A DNA stretch of 64,000 nucleotides from assembly GCA_964202895.1 (NCBI GenBank), contig CAXNJM010000001.1, forward strand, positions 186,001-250,000, given 5' to 3'. Position numbers and translations under genes: made by a program. Below are positions 8,415 through 17,782 of this stretch, one piece after another; within the stretch, counting starts at the first letter, position 1; every line of letters starts with the position of its first letter. This stretch comes from JAJTDS01 sp964202895. GTDB lineage: Bacteria; Pseudomonadota; Alphaproteobacteria; Rickettsiales; UBA1997. Under the pieces are notes generated by a model. It searched no databases. It was not told where the DNA came from and saw nothing but the letters and a program-made list of their open reading frames with translations.

Positions 8415-9251
8415 ATGAAACAAAAACCTAATCAAAATTTTTCTCGTTATAGTAAAAACTATCATAAATTGGCTAAAATTCAACATCTAGTGGCTAAAAA
8501 ATTAATTGAATTTGCCAATCCTTTTTTGCAAGAAAAATTTGCCAAAAATAGCAGTCATTTGCCAAATATCATTGATCTTGGTTGTGGAACTGGCTTTGTT
8601 AAGCAAGAATTTTTTAATATTTTTTATAACAATATTACAGCTAATTTTTATGAAGTTGATTTGTCTTTGGAAATGCTTAAAAATAATGTTAATGATAAAT
8701 TATCAAATAATTTATTTACAAAAATTAATGCCGATATTAAAAAATTGCCATTTAAGAATAATAGCTTTGATGTAATATTTTCAAGCTTTGCTTTGCAGTG
8801 GCTAGAGAAATATGAAGTGATTTTTGATAATTTTGCAAAAATACTAAAAAATCATAAAAATTTTCAAGAGGGTGGGTTATTAATTGTAGCTTTTCCAACC
8901 ACGGGAAGTCTGCAAGAGTTAAAATTAGCAAATATTGCGAGTGATTGTAATTTTGATTTCTTAAATTTTCCAGAAAAGCATAATATATTGCTAAACCTAG
9001 AAAAAGCTGGCTTCAAACCCTTATTTGATTATGAGCAAATTATTGATCAAAATTTTTCTAGCGGTACCGAGGCTTTAAAATCAATTAAAGATATCGGAGC
9101 TAATTATGCTAATGCAGGCAACATTATTAATAAAAATAAACTCAAAAAATTTAATCAATTTTTATATGAAAATTTTAGTGATATAAAATTAAACACCTCT
9201 TTTACAAAAATTTCTTGGAATGTTGCTTATATTATTGCTAAAATTAAATGA
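8415..9251 (+). CDS. BioC-like SAM-dependent methyltransferase
   Basis: A 278-residue class I methyltransferase. The SAM-binding motif IIDLGCGTGF is near residues 52-61, followed by an acidic residue after the second strand (YEVDLS), then FDVIFSSFALQWL, the post-II motif. The opening NFSRYSKNYHKLAKIQHLVA recalls BioC, the malonyl-ACP O-methyltransferase of biotin synthesis, in which FxRAAxxYDxxAxxQ is typical. No other bio gene is in the window, so BioC is a plausible but unproven assignment. A TTG three bases upstream is in frame, but the ATG at 8415 is the better start. Confidence 0.65.
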   Translation: MKQKPNQNFSRYSKNYHKLAKIQHLVAKKLIEFANPFLQEKFAKNSSHLPNIIDLGCGTGFVKQEFFNIFYNNITANFYEVDLSLEMLKNNVNDKLSNNLFTKINADIKKLPFKNNSFDVIFSSFALQWLEKYEVIFDNFAKILKNHKNFQEGGLLIVAFPTTGSLQELKLANIASDCNFDFLNFPEKHNILLNLEKAGFKPLFDYEQIIDQNFSSGTEALKSIKDIGANYANAGNIINKNKLKKFNQFLYENFSDIKLNTSFTKISWNVAYIIAKIK

Positions 9252-9467
9252 TAAAACTAAATAAAATTATTTTGACTTTAAATTTACTCTTAGCTATATT
9301 CTGTAATTAATAAAAAAGTGCTTTTTTGCAAGCGATACCAATTTTCATTTAAATAACTAACTTACTAATAAAAAGCTATTAAATTTAATAGTTTTTAATG
9401 TTTTATATAAATTAGAATCCATTATTAAAAAGCCTTATACTAACTTGATAAAAATAAAAACCGCTAA

Positions 9468-12323
9468 ATGTCTATCAAAAAAACAAATTCTACAGATCCT
9501 TCTCAATCATTGCCTTTAGTAATTGCAACTGGTAAAGACATTGAATCAGTGTCTCTAATTGGGGAAATGAAAAAATCATATCTTGATTATGCGATGAGTG
9601 TTATTGTTGCTAGAGCCATACCTTCTGCTTGCGATGGCTTAAAGCCAGTTCACCGCAGAATCTTATATGCTATGTATGAAGGTGGATACGACTACAACAA
9701 GCCTTTTAAAAAATCGGCAAGAATAGTTGGTGAAGTAATGGGTAAATATCATCCTCACGGAGATTCTGCAATATATGAATCACTTGTTAGAATGGCTCAA
9801 GATTTTTCAATGAGGGTTCCTTTAATTGATGGTCAAGGTAATTTCGGTTCAATTGATGATGATCCACCTGCGGCGATGAGATATACAGAATCAAGATTAG
9901 CTAAAGTTTCGCATACTATGCTTGACGATCTCGATAAAGATACTGTCGATTTTGTTCCCAATTACGATGGCAGTGAAAGTGAGCCAAAAGTTGTTCCTGC
10001 TCGTTTTCCTAACCTTTTAGTTAACGGTTCTGGTGGAATCGCGGTGGGAATGGCAACCAATATTCCTCCTCATAATCTTGGAGAAGTTATTGATGGCTGT
10101 CTTGCCTATATCGATAAGCCAGATATTACAGTTGATGAACTTTTAGCTATTATTCCTGCTCCAGATTTTCCAACTGGCGGTATAATTCTTGGGAGAAGTG
10201 GTTATAATTCTGCGGCACATACGGGAAGAGGCTCTGTTGTTATGAGGGGTCGTCATAAAATTGAAAAAATTAATGCCCATAAGAATGCAATTATCATTAA
10301 TGAAATTCCTTATCAAGTCAATAAAGCTAAATTAGTTGAAAAAATCGCTGAATTAGTTAAGGAAAAAAAGATTGAAGGCATTACAGATTTAAGAGATGAA
10401 TCCGATAGAGATGGCATTAGAGTTGTTATTGAGCTTAAAAAAGATGCTATGGAAGAAGTTATTATTAATCAATTATACAGCTTTACTGAACTGCAAACCA
10501 GCTTTGGAGTCAATATGTTGGCATTAAATTATGGCAGACCAGAATTGATGAATCTGCTTACAGTTATAAAGATTTTTGTTGAATTCCGTGAAAAAATTGT
10601 TAATCGCAGAACTAATTTCTTGCTTAATAAAGCAAGGGATAAAACTCATATCTTAATTGGCTTGGCAATTGCTGTTGCAAATATTGATGAAATTGTTGAA
10701 TTGATAAAAGCTTCTAAGGATGTTGCAGAAGCTAGAGAAAAGCTTCTTTCAAAATCTTGGAGTGCTGGAGTCGTTGAAGATATAATTAACCTCGTTCAAG
10801 ATAGAGGAAACATTGTAAGGGAAGGCAGATTCTACTTCACTGAAACTCAAGCAAGAGCGATTCTTGAAATGAGGCTTGCGAGATTAACTGGCCTTGAGAT
10901 GGAGAAGATAACCAATGAAATCAAAGAGCTTGCAATTGAAATTAATCACTATCTTGATTTGCTTGCTAATCGAGAAAAGTTATTGTCTCTAGTAAAGCAA
11001 GAATTAATCGATGTCAAGGAGCAGTTTTCTACTCCTAGAAAATCAACTATTGAAGCAAGTGAGTTTGAAGTTGATGTTGAAGATCTTATCCCTAAAGAAG
11101 AAATGGTCGTTGTTGGAACTATGAATGGCTATATAAAAAGAGTTGCTCTTTCTTCTTATCGTACCCAAAGAAGGGGGGGCAAGGGCAGAAGTGCGATGGA
11201 TGTCAGAGACGAAGATGTTGCAACCGATATATTCGTTACTAATACCCATGCTCCAATTTTATTTTTTTCCACTAAAGGCAAGGTCTATAAATTAAAAACC
11301 TATAAATTGCCTCTTGGCAACCCTCAAGCAAGAGGTAGAGCATTAGTTAATTTATTACCACTGGAAGCAGATGAAAAAATTAGCACAATTCTTGCTTTAC
11401 CTGAAGATGAGTCGCTGTGGGATAGCTTAAGCATTGCATTTGCAACTTCAGATGGTAATATTCGCAGAAACTCAATGGATCAATTTGTTGATATTCGTTC
11501 AAGCGGTAAAATTGCAATGAAGCTAGAAGGAGACGAAGCTTTAATAGGTGTAAATTTATGTAATGAACAAGATGACATAATGCTTTCTACTAAAAATGGC
11601 AAATCAATTCGTTTTCCAGTGACTAGCCTAAGAGTTTTTCAGAGTAGAAATTCTACGGGAGTTAGAGGAATAAAGCTTGGAAAAGAAAATAAAGTTATTG
11701 CGATGTCAATTTTGAAGCATATTAGCGAAGATTCAATTGCTAAAGAAAATTATTTAAAAATTGATAATGACCTTCGTTTGTCAATTAAAAATGCATTGAT
11801 TTATAATCAAAAATTGCAGGAAATCAAGCAAGATAGCAATATTTTACCAGATTTATTACAAAAAGAAGAAATGTCAATTCCAACTGTTGAAACATCTGAA
11901 TTAACGGTTGAGCAAATTCATAAAATGGCATTAAGCGAGCAGTTTATATTAACAATTACTGAAAATGGCTACGGAAAAAGAAGCTCTGCTTTCGAATATC
12001 GCATTACTAATCGCGGTGGAGTTGGTATCACCAACATTATTACCTCAAAAAGAAATGGTAATGTAGTAGCGAGTTTCCCAATTGAAGATACCGACCAAAT
12101 AATGATTATTGCTAATAAAGGAACTTTAATCAGAACCGATGTTTCAAATATAAGAATTACAGGCAGAAACACACAAGGAGTTACTCTAATAAAAACTAAA
12201 GATGAATCAGTGGTTGCGGTTGCAAGAATTGCTCATAGTGGCAACAAAGAGATTGATTCCGCTGAATTAGGCGAAGATTGCGATAATAACAATCAAGAAG
12301 AAATAATCACGGCAGTTGAATAG
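9468..12323 (+). CDS. gyrA: DNA gyrase subunit A
   Basis: A 951-residue GyrA, the DNA-cutting subunit of gyrase. The catalytic tyrosine is Tyr139 in AAMRYTESRLAK. The quinolone-determining segment YHPHGDSAIYESL has Ser100 and Glu104 at the positions of Escherichia coli Ser83 and Asp87. The C-terminal beta-pinwheel begins after residue 530 and contains a canonical GyrA box QRRGGKG (near residue 566), which separates GyrA from ParC. The protein is longer than in E. coli (875) owing to an N-terminal tail of about 20 residues and an insertion in the C-terminal domain near residues 760-800. A terminator overlaps the stop codon. Confidence 0.97.
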   Translation: MSIKKTNSTDPSQSLPLVIATGKDIESVSLIGEMKKSYLDYAMSVIVARAIPSACDGLKPVHRRILYAMYEGGYDYNKPFKKSARIVGEVMGKYHPHGDSAIYESLVRMAQDFSMRVPLIDGQGNFGSIDDDPPAAMRYTESRLAKVSHTMLDDLDKDTVDFVPNYDGSESEPKVVPARFPNLLVNGSGGIAVGMATNIPPHNLGEVIDGCLAYIDKPDITVDELLAIIPAPDFPTGGIILGRSGYNSAAHTGRGSVVMRGRHKIEKINAHKNAIIINEIPYQVNKAKLVEKIAELVKEKKIEGITDLRDESDRDGIRVVIELKKDAMEEVIINQLYSFTELQTSFGVNMLALNYGRPELMNLLTVIKIFVEFREKIVNRRTNFLLNKARDKTHILIGLAIAVANIDEIVELIKASKDVAEAREKLLSKSWSAGVVEDIINLVQDRGNIVREGRFYFTETQARAILEMRLARLTGLEMEKITNEIKELAIEINHYLDLLANREKLLSLVKQELIDVKEQFSTPRKSTIEASEFEVDVEDLIPKEEMVVVGTMNGYIKRVALSSYRTQRRGGKGRSAMDVRDEDVATDIFVTNTHAPILFFSTKGKVYKLKTYKLPLGNPQARGRALVNLLPLEADEKISTILALPEDESLWDSLSIAFATSDGNIRRNSMDQFVDIRSSGKIAMKLEGDEALIGVNLCNEQDDIMLSTKNGKSIRFPVTSLRVFQSRNSTGVRGIKLGKENKVIAMSILKHISEDSIAKENYLKIDNDLRLSIKNALIYNQKLQEIKQDSNILPDLLQKEEMSIPTVETSELTVEQIHKMALSEQFILTITENGYGKRSSAFEYRITNRGGVGITNIITSKRNGNVVASFPIEDTDQIMIIANKGTLIRTDVSNIRITGRNTQGVTLIKTKDESVVAVARIAHSGNKEIDSAELGEDCDNNNQEEIITAVE

Positions 12324-12356
12324 TAGGTTGAGTAATCAAAAACAGCCGTGATTTTT
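12305..12356 (+). terminator. Terminator overlapping the gyrA stop codon
   Basis: AATCACGGC (12305-12313), still inside gyrA, pairs with GCCGTGATT (12345-12353), followed by TTTTT to 12356. The 31-nt loop contains the gyrA stop. It may also serve the convergent gene ending at 12382. Confidence 0.6.
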
Positions 12357-12381
12357 AAATTCTTTAAATTATCACCCTAAA

Positions 12382-12999
12382 TTAGCAACTCAAAAATTGC
12401 CTGAGCTTTAAGTACAATGCTTGATAACATGTTAATGGTTGTGTTTTATTATCTGGAATATCGTTATTTCCATCTGATTTTTTTATTTGTACGGCGGGTT
12501 TGGCGAGTTTGGCTGTTTTTATCAAATTATTTTGAAAGCTTTCATAATCATAATAAGTAATAGTTTTATTTCTCTGGTTGTAATCCATAATTTGCATTGC
12601 GACTGTGGAATTTTCCTCTGCAACTTCATCTGCAACATCAACTTCAGAGTTAATAATATTATGGTTAAATGTAGAGATATGTATTTTATTAATATTATCA
12701 TGTTTATTAGTATTATCTTGTATTTTTTGCCGTTCTGATTCTTTATTTTCCTTCCGGGACATTTTTAGCTTATAATAATAATTATACTGGGTTATGTTTT
12801 TATAATAGCTATTCATTGCAATATCTAGCTTTTCTTTTTGCTTATCATCTGTAATTTTAAGGTCATCAATAAAAGTTGATAAATTTTCTGAAGTTATTAA
12901 ATCATAAGCTATAGAAGGTCTCAGCTTGATTATTGCAATTGCTAGATCTATTTTTTGCTCATCATCTTCAATTCCAAGGTTATTAATCAAAATTGACAA
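12382..12999 (-). CDS. Hypothetical repeat protein (start uncertain)
   Basis: No family was recognised. From a TTG at 12999 the frame gives 205 residues, but it stays open upstream to 13278 without any ATG, GTG or TTG. Two copies of a helical unit 39 residues apart are visible: LINNLGIEDDEQKIDLAIAI (from residue 4) and FIDDLKITDDKQKEKLDIAM (from residue 43); a weaker third copy lies in the upstream extension. The rest is Asn- and Lys-rich and poorly structured, ending in a Cys. There is no signal peptide or membrane segment. It ends 58 bp from gyrA, convergent. The TTG start would cut off the first repeat, so the true gene is probably longer or has a broken 5' end. Confidence 0.5.
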   Translation of the reverse strand: MSILINNLGIEDDEQKIDLAIAIIKLRPSIAYDLITSENLSTFIDDLKITDDKQKEKLDIAMNSYYKNITQYNYYYKLKMSRKENKESERQKIQDNTNKHDNINKIHISTFNHNIINSEVDVADEVAEENSTVAMQIMDYNQRNKTITYYDYESFQNNLIKTAKLAKPAVQIKKSDGNNDIPDNKTQPLTCYQALYLKLRQFLSC

Positions 13000-13278
13000 T
13001 AGTCCTGATGAGTTAATTGTAGAATGATTCTGCTTAATTATTTCAGTTATGAGCTTTTCTTGAAAAAATTCATGTTTCAGCTCGCAATTTTTATAAAAAG
13101 TTAATAAATCTGTTGTCCCTTTGATATTTTTGATTATATTAGAATAACCAGTAATTGCTTGATATAATGCTTGAAAATCTGCTGCAGTAGGTTCATCTTT
13201 ATTATGCTTCTTAATGTGATCGATTAATTCTTGCTTTGTTTTTATTATTGGGTTTTCTATATTTATATGTTTGTTAAA
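13000..13278 (-). other. In-frame open extension upstream of the 12382-12999 repeat gene
   Basis: Read on the minus strand in the frame of the downstream ORF, 93 codons are open back to a TAA at 13279-13281. The translation looks coding (TAADFQALYQAITGYSNIIK; LLTFYKN...EKLITEIIKQ) and includes a segment that aligns with the 39-residue repeat downstream. No standard start codon is present. Either a rare start (ATT, ATA) is used, or the 5' end has decayed. Confidence 0.5.
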
Positions 13279-13363
13279 TTAATATTATTAAGTAATAGAA
13301 AATATTACTAAGTACTAAGTTAAATCATATTAATTTAAGAATCAAATTGTTTTTTAGGGTGGA

Positions 13364-14032
13364 TTATTTTTGATTATTGAATTTTGTAATAATTTTAGAC
13401 ATTTCATCAAAGCTTTGATCAATAGTTTGTGTTCCGTTATCAATTATTATAGCATCCGCAACCTTTATTAGCGGGGCATTGATTCTGTTTATATCGTTAG
13501 AATCTCTACTCTCTAGCTGTTTGAAGATGGTTTGATATTCGAGATTTGGATTGTTTTTTACAAGCTGTGCGAATCGTCTTTTTGCTCTAATTTCAAGGTC
13601 GGCAATAATAAAAAATTTTATATCCGCTTGTGGATAAACAATGCTGGCGATGTCTCTACCATCAATAATTGCTCCATTATATTTGCAGTTTGGTTGTTGA
13701 TTAATAGATATAAAATCTCTTTGAAATTTTAATAAATAATCTCTTAAAGTTTGATTTTTTGCTATTTGCGATGCAATAATGCCCACCTCTTCACTGAATA
13801 ATTGAGGATTTTCTAAATTATAATTATGCAAATTATTGACTAATTTTTCTAAATGAATATTCAATTTTTCTAACTCAATCTGTGATTCGATTATTTGCAT
13901 TGCAACCGCTCTGAATAGGGCTCCGCTGTTAAGATAGGCAAGGTTAAAATATTTGGCTATTTTTTCTGCCAATGTTCCCTTTCCTGAAGATGAAGGGCCG
14001 TCAACGGCAATAATTAAAGGTTTTTTTATCAT
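13364..14032 (-). CDS. cmk: Cytidylate kinase
   Basis: A 222-residue (d)CMP kinase that phosphorylates CMP and dCMP. The P-loop GPSSSGKGTLAEKIA is at residues 12-26, followed by YLNSGALFRA (substrate-binding, YxDTGAMYRA in relatives), IDGRDIASIVYP and the lid ESRDSNDINR with its arginines. Length is typical (about 220-230). It overlaps the following MFS gene by 4 bp (ATGA), so the two are translationally coupled. rpsA, the usual neighbour of cmk, is not here. Confidence 0.95.
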   Translation of the reverse strand: MIKKPLIIAVDGPSSSGKGTLAEKIAKYFNLAYLNSGALFRAVAMQIIESQIELEKLNIHLEKLVNNLHNYNLENPQLFSEEVGIIASQIAKNQTLRDYLLKFQRDFISINQQPNCKYNGAIIDGRDIASIVYPQADIKFFIIADLEIRAKRRFAQLVKNNPNLEYQTIFKQLESRDSNDINRINAPLIKVADAIIIDNGTQTIDQSFDEMSKIITKFNNQK

Positions 14033-15177
14033 TGATAATTTTTATAAAATATTAAAAAAGTTAAATATGAAATACAGCCGATTATGATGGCAATTGGAAA
14101 GCCATTATGGCCAAAAATATCAATTAAAACACCGCCTAACAAGCCTCCGCAGATTGAGCCTAGGCCCCCGATTCTTTGAAATGTAGTATTGGCACTGATT
14201 AATTCTTGGCTTTTATATGAATCATTGGTGATTTTAAATACTGAAACAAAAATGCAGGCTATTCCTACTCCAAATAAAAAATATAGAATCAGCAATAATT
14301 GATAATTATGACTAAGTATAACAATTAGAAAGCAAGACAAGCAAATAAGGAAGCCGACATTGATAATTTTATATGGATTATATTTTCGTAGCATAATTCC
14401 AATTATTACATCGCTAAAACCGCTTGCCATGTAGGAGCTAATTAAGATTCCTGATTTTTCAAAGCTTAAACCTATTTTATTGCCAAATACGACAGTAAAG
14501 GAGATTAAGCAAAATGTTTGAAAATCGAGAAAAAATCTTGCAAAACTTAATAAAGGATTGTTTTTAAAAAATGTTTTTAGGGGAATATTTTGATTATTTA
14601 TCGTAAATGTTGATTTGGTTTTAAATAACAGCATAGCAACTAGCGACAAAAAGGATAGTATGCCAGATATAATAAAGCTAAGATAATTCTCTGCACCGCT
14701 AAAGTTGACAATGAGAGGCCCTATCGCCAAACCAGCGGAAATTAACATGCTGAATATGCCGATAACAGTTCCTCTCTGCTTATTATCAACCAAAGAATTT
14801 AGCCAAGCTTGTCTAATAATTACACAAGTAAACCAACACATTCCCATTGTAAATATTAATAATAACCAGCACCAAAAATTAATAAAAAAATAAGCAACAA
14901 TAATTGCAATGCTGTAAATTATAGAAGCAACGGTAATTGAGGGGATGGGTTTAAATTTTGCAATTATTTTAGGTAGAGCGAAAGAAATAATTATTCCAGA
15001 GCCTATTTCTATTATTGTTGCAAAACCCATTGCCCTAGGGCTAATATTGTTTATGGTAAGCAGTGCAGGGAATATTACAGCATTTATTCCCGTTGCTGTT
15101 GCAAAAATGAAAATGCTAAGAAATAGCAATTTTAAATTTCCTATTATTTTGAGGTCTTTAATTATTTGTTTTGGCAT
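14029..15177 (-). CDS. Major facilitator superfamily transporter (382 aa)
   Basis: Twelve hydrophobic segments over 382 residues with MFS-type layout and a tight cytoplasmic loop. The loop 2-3 signature is degenerate (LPKIIAKFKPIP). The segment MGMCWFTCVIIRQAWLNSLV and the later RGTVIGIFSMLISAGLAIGP match transporters of the drug-efflux and sugar-efflux type. Substrate cannot be read from the sequence. The neighbour at 15275-16579 is a second MFS protein with a similar middle region (VVRQTIMIDI...RAIIISCGTMVVSIGNSLGP), which suggests an old tandem duplication. It overlaps cmk by 4 bp. Confidence 0.8.
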   Translation of the reverse strand: MPKQIIKDLKIIGNLKLLFLSIFIFATATGINAVIFPALLTINNISPRAMGFATIIEIGSGIIISFALPKIIAKFKPIPSITVASIIYSIAIIVAYFFINFWCWLLLIFTMGMCWFTCVIIRQAWLNSLVDNKQRGTVIGIFSMLISAGLAIGPLIVNFSGAENYLSFIISGILSFLSLVAMLLFKTKSTFTINNQNIPLKTFFKNNPLLSFARFFLDFQTFCLISFTVVFGNKIGLSFEKSGILISSYMASGFSDVIIGIMLRKYNPYKIINVGFLICLSCFLIVILSHNYQLLLILYFLFGVGIACIFVSVFKITNDSYKSQELISANTTFQRIGGLGSICGGLLGGVLIDIFGHNGFPIAIIIGCISYLTFLIFYKNYQ

Positions 15178-15274
15178 TATTTAGATTTTTTATATTTTAT
15201 AGCGATATAATAGTTCTAATTAATATTAAAAAACAACTATCAATATCAATTAAATATCATCAGAGAAGAAATTG

Positions 15275-16579
15275 TTATTCTTGTTGAATTGACTCTTCTT
15301 TTTTAATAAAAATTCTTGTTGACCATTCAAATTGACCTTTTTTAACTTTCATAAAGTAATCGCTAAGGCAAATTACTAAAAAAATCGTTAAAATTAAACA
15401 AATTGATACCCATAATCCTTGGGGCCCAATTGATTTCATTAACAAACCCGTTGAAAAAAGCCCAAATATGTTTCCAGTGAGGCTAAACCTAGCAAAGGCT
15501 GTGTTAACACTAATTCTTTGAGTTTGTTTATATTTTTCATTAATTAAAACGATTGCAGGTAATTTTACTCCAGCTAGAAAACCAAACAATAAAAACAAAG
15601 CAAGATGTATTTCATTTACATTATTTTGATATAATAAATAAAAAGAGCAAATGAGTGCCATAAAAGCAGAAAATATCATTAATAATCTACGATTTATTAT
15701 GTCGGCTAAATAGCCAATTGGAATTGATAATATAGTGCCAAAAAGCAATGTAGAGAGGAGCATTGCAGAATCTCGAGTTGATAAGCCAACTTTGATACCA
15801 TAAATTATTAAAAATGCATTAGTCGACGATAGTGCATAACTAGTACAAAAGCCTGCCAACATTATTTTTGGTGAGTTTTTGATATATCGAAAAATGGTTA
15901 TTTTTTTCTCTTCGCAAATATTGTTGCTACTAAAATTTAATCTAAGAATTGGTATAATTGAAACTAAATAGAAACCGCAAGCAATTAAATGGATGATTAA
16001 TTGATTGTTAAAATTAACGATGTTATAAATCAATGGGCCTAAGCTATTGCCAATAGAAACTACCATGGTTCCACAAGAAATAATAATTGCCCGCGATTTA
16101 ACGGGAGCAATATCTATCATAATTGTTTGACGAACGACACCGCAAGAAAATAGAGAAATGCCAAATGTCAATATTACAATTAACCACCAAAAATAATTAA
16201 AATAAAAACATAAAATTACCGCTGATAATGCTGAGATTATTGAATAAAAACGAATGGTTTGTAATGCCCCGTATTTAGCAACTATGCCCGGTAAGAATCT
16301 TGCGAAAAATACTCCCGAACCAATTTGAGTTGCCGTTGAAATTGAAATTAATATTTCGTTTTTGATATGATGTTCAACTTGTAGAGATATAAGCACTATC
16401 AATATTCCATATCCAATTGAAGAAAGAAATATTGAAGAAAAAACAGCAATAAAATTATAAAGAAAATTAGCTTTATCAATATTTTCTGAGCTTTTATTAG
16501 ATGTAATGTTTGGAATTCCAAATTGAGCAGAGTCGTAATTTCTTGCTATTGGCTGTTGAGATGTTTTAAAAATTATCAT
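15275..16579 (-). CDS. Major facilitator superfamily transporter (434 aa)
   Basis: A 434-residue polytopic protein with about twelve transmembrane segments. An N-terminal cytosolic stretch of about 40 residues precedes the first helix. The loop between helices 8 and 9 carries GYLADIINRRLLMIFSAFMA, close to the MFS consensus GxLxDrxGRRxxl. It is paralogous to the downstream MFS gene, from which it is separated by 97 bp. Substrate is unknown; both could be exporters or metabolite importers. The gene starts 1 bp after the ruvC stop codon, so it is part of the ruvC transcript. Confidence 0.8.
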   Translation of the reverse strand: MIIFKTSQQPIARNYDSAQFGIPNITSNKSSENIDKANFLYNFIAVFSSIFLSSIGYGILIVLISLQVEHHIKNEILISISTATQIGSGVFFARFLPGIVAKYGALQTIRFYSIISALSAVILCFYFNYFWWLIVILTFGISLFSCGVVRQTIMIDIAPVKSRAIIISCGTMVVSIGNSLGPLIYNIVNFNNQLIIHLIACGFYLVSIIPILRLNFSSNNICEEKKITIFRYIKNSPKIMLAGFCTSYALSSTNAFLIIYGIKVGLSTRDSAMLLSTLLFGTILSIPIGYLADIINRRLLMIFSAFMALICSFYLLYQNNVNEIHLALFLLFGFLAGVKLPAIVLINEKYKQTQRISVNTAFARFSLTGNIFGLFSTGLLMKSIGPQGLWVSICLILTIFLVICLSDYFMKVKKGQFEWSTRIFIKKEESIQQE

Positions 16580-16580
16580 T

Positions 16581-17060
16581 TTAGAACTTTAATTTGTGGC
16601 TATGAAAATGGCAAATTGCAGTTGCGAGTGCGTCTGCTTCATCTTCAGTTTTAAATTCTGCTTTTGGCATTAGCATTTTTACCATTAATTGAATCTGTTT
16701 TTTATCTGCTCTGCCATTGCCAACTATTGTTTTTTTGATTGCGGTTGTTGAATATTCTGCAATTTCCAAGTTATAATTCGCAATAGTTAAAATTAATGCA
16801 CCTCGAATATGTCCTAATTTTAAGGAAGATAAAGGATTAACATTTATAAACACTTCTTCTATTGCTGAAAATTCTGGTCGATATAATTCTATAACCAAAG
16901 ATAATTCTTTGTAAAAATGTTTTAATCTTTTGTCGATGGTTTCTGTTGCTTTTGAATAAATAGTTCCGCAGGCAATAAATTGCAATAGATTATTTTTGTT
17001 CACTTCAATTATTCCCCAGCCGGTTTTAGTGAGGCCGGGGTCAATTCCAATAATTTTCAT
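16581..17060 (-). CDS. ruvC: Holliday junction endonuclease RuvC
   Basis: A 159-residue RuvC resolvase. The three acidic clusters are present: GIDPGLTKTGWG (Asp6), IEEVFINVNP (Glu67-Glu68) and the C-terminal DEADALATAICH. The DNA-binding segment VGNGRADKKQIQLMV is also conserved. Length is slightly short of Escherichia coli (173), as in many Alphaproteobacteria. ruvA and ruvB are not adjacent. ccmB precedes it by 18 bp and the MFS gene follows after 1 bp. Confidence 0.95.
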   Translation of the reverse strand: MKIIGIDPGLTKTGWGIIEVNKNNLLQFIACGTIYSKATETIDKRLKHFYKELSLVIELYRPEFSAIEEVFINVNPLSSLKLGHIRGALILTIANYNLEIAEYSTTAIKKTIVGNGRADKKQIQLMVKMLMPKAEFKTEDEADALATAICHFHSHKLKF

Positions 17061-17078
17061 TTTTCGATTGTAATTTAT

Positions 17079-17771
17079 TTATCTTGAGTTTTCAATTATT
17101 TTAGAGATCGCAAATACTGAGCCAATAAATGATAATATTGCCATTCCCAGCAATATTTCAATATCAAATATGATGTTATTATCTAGAGTTTGAATTAATG
17201 CGATTTGTCCGATTAAGATGGTTGGTATCATTAAAGGCAGTGCTATTATTGCGGAAAGAGGAAATGAGCTACCAGCAATAGAAATGCTTCCCGATAAACT
17301 TGCTATTGAATTCAGAATAAAGCTAATAATTGAGAAAACTAACATTATTTTAAAAATGAATTGATATTTATTGACTGCAATTTGACTAAAATCAAAAACA
17401 AAATTTATGTATATCGGTAAGATAATTAGAGTTAGCCAACTTGATTTTATCCAATTAGCGAAAACTTTTGCTCCAATTGCTATTTCAAGCCTTTCGCAAG
17501 ATAAAAATATTTGATCAATTGATCCGTCTTCGAAATCTTCTTTTATAAATTGATAATTGAAGCCATTAATCATGGTGATAAAACAGATGTTGATAACTGT
17601 TAATGTTTGCACCATTTGGGTTTTTAGATCTTCTTGATTAGGGATGGTTAAATTTAAAATCATAATAAAGATAACAAAAAACATAGAATTGGCAACTAAG
17701 CCAGCAAAATTGCTAATTCCTAGCTTTAAATCGTTGATTAAGATTAGATAAAAACTAATTAGGTAATTCAT
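17079..17771 (-). CDS. ccmB: Heme exporter protein CcmB
   Basis: A 230-residue integral membrane protein with six hydrophobic segments, the membrane subunit of the CcmAB transporter of cytochrome c maturation system I. Family features include the N-terminal amphipathic stretch, NYQFIKEDFEDGSIDQIFLS (FxxDxxdGxLeql in relatives), ASLSGSISIAGSSF and PLMIPTILIGQ. ccmA is not adjacent, as in Rickettsia, where ccm genes are scattered. It sits 11 bp behind manC and 18 bp ahead of ruvC, so it is in one long minus-strand unit. Confidence 0.88.
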   Translation of the reverse strand: MNYLISFYLILINDLKLGISNFAGLVANSMFFVIFIMILNLTIPNQEDLKTQMVQTLTVINICFITMINGFNYQFIKEDFEDGSIDQIFLSCERLEIAIGAKVFANWIKSSWLTLIILPIYINFVFDFSQIAVNKYQFIFKIMLVFSIISFILNSIASLSGSISIAGSSFPLSAIIALPLMIPTILIGQIALIQTLDNNIIFDIEILLGMAILSFIGSVFAISKIIENSR

Positions 17772-17782
17772 TGAAAATTTTT

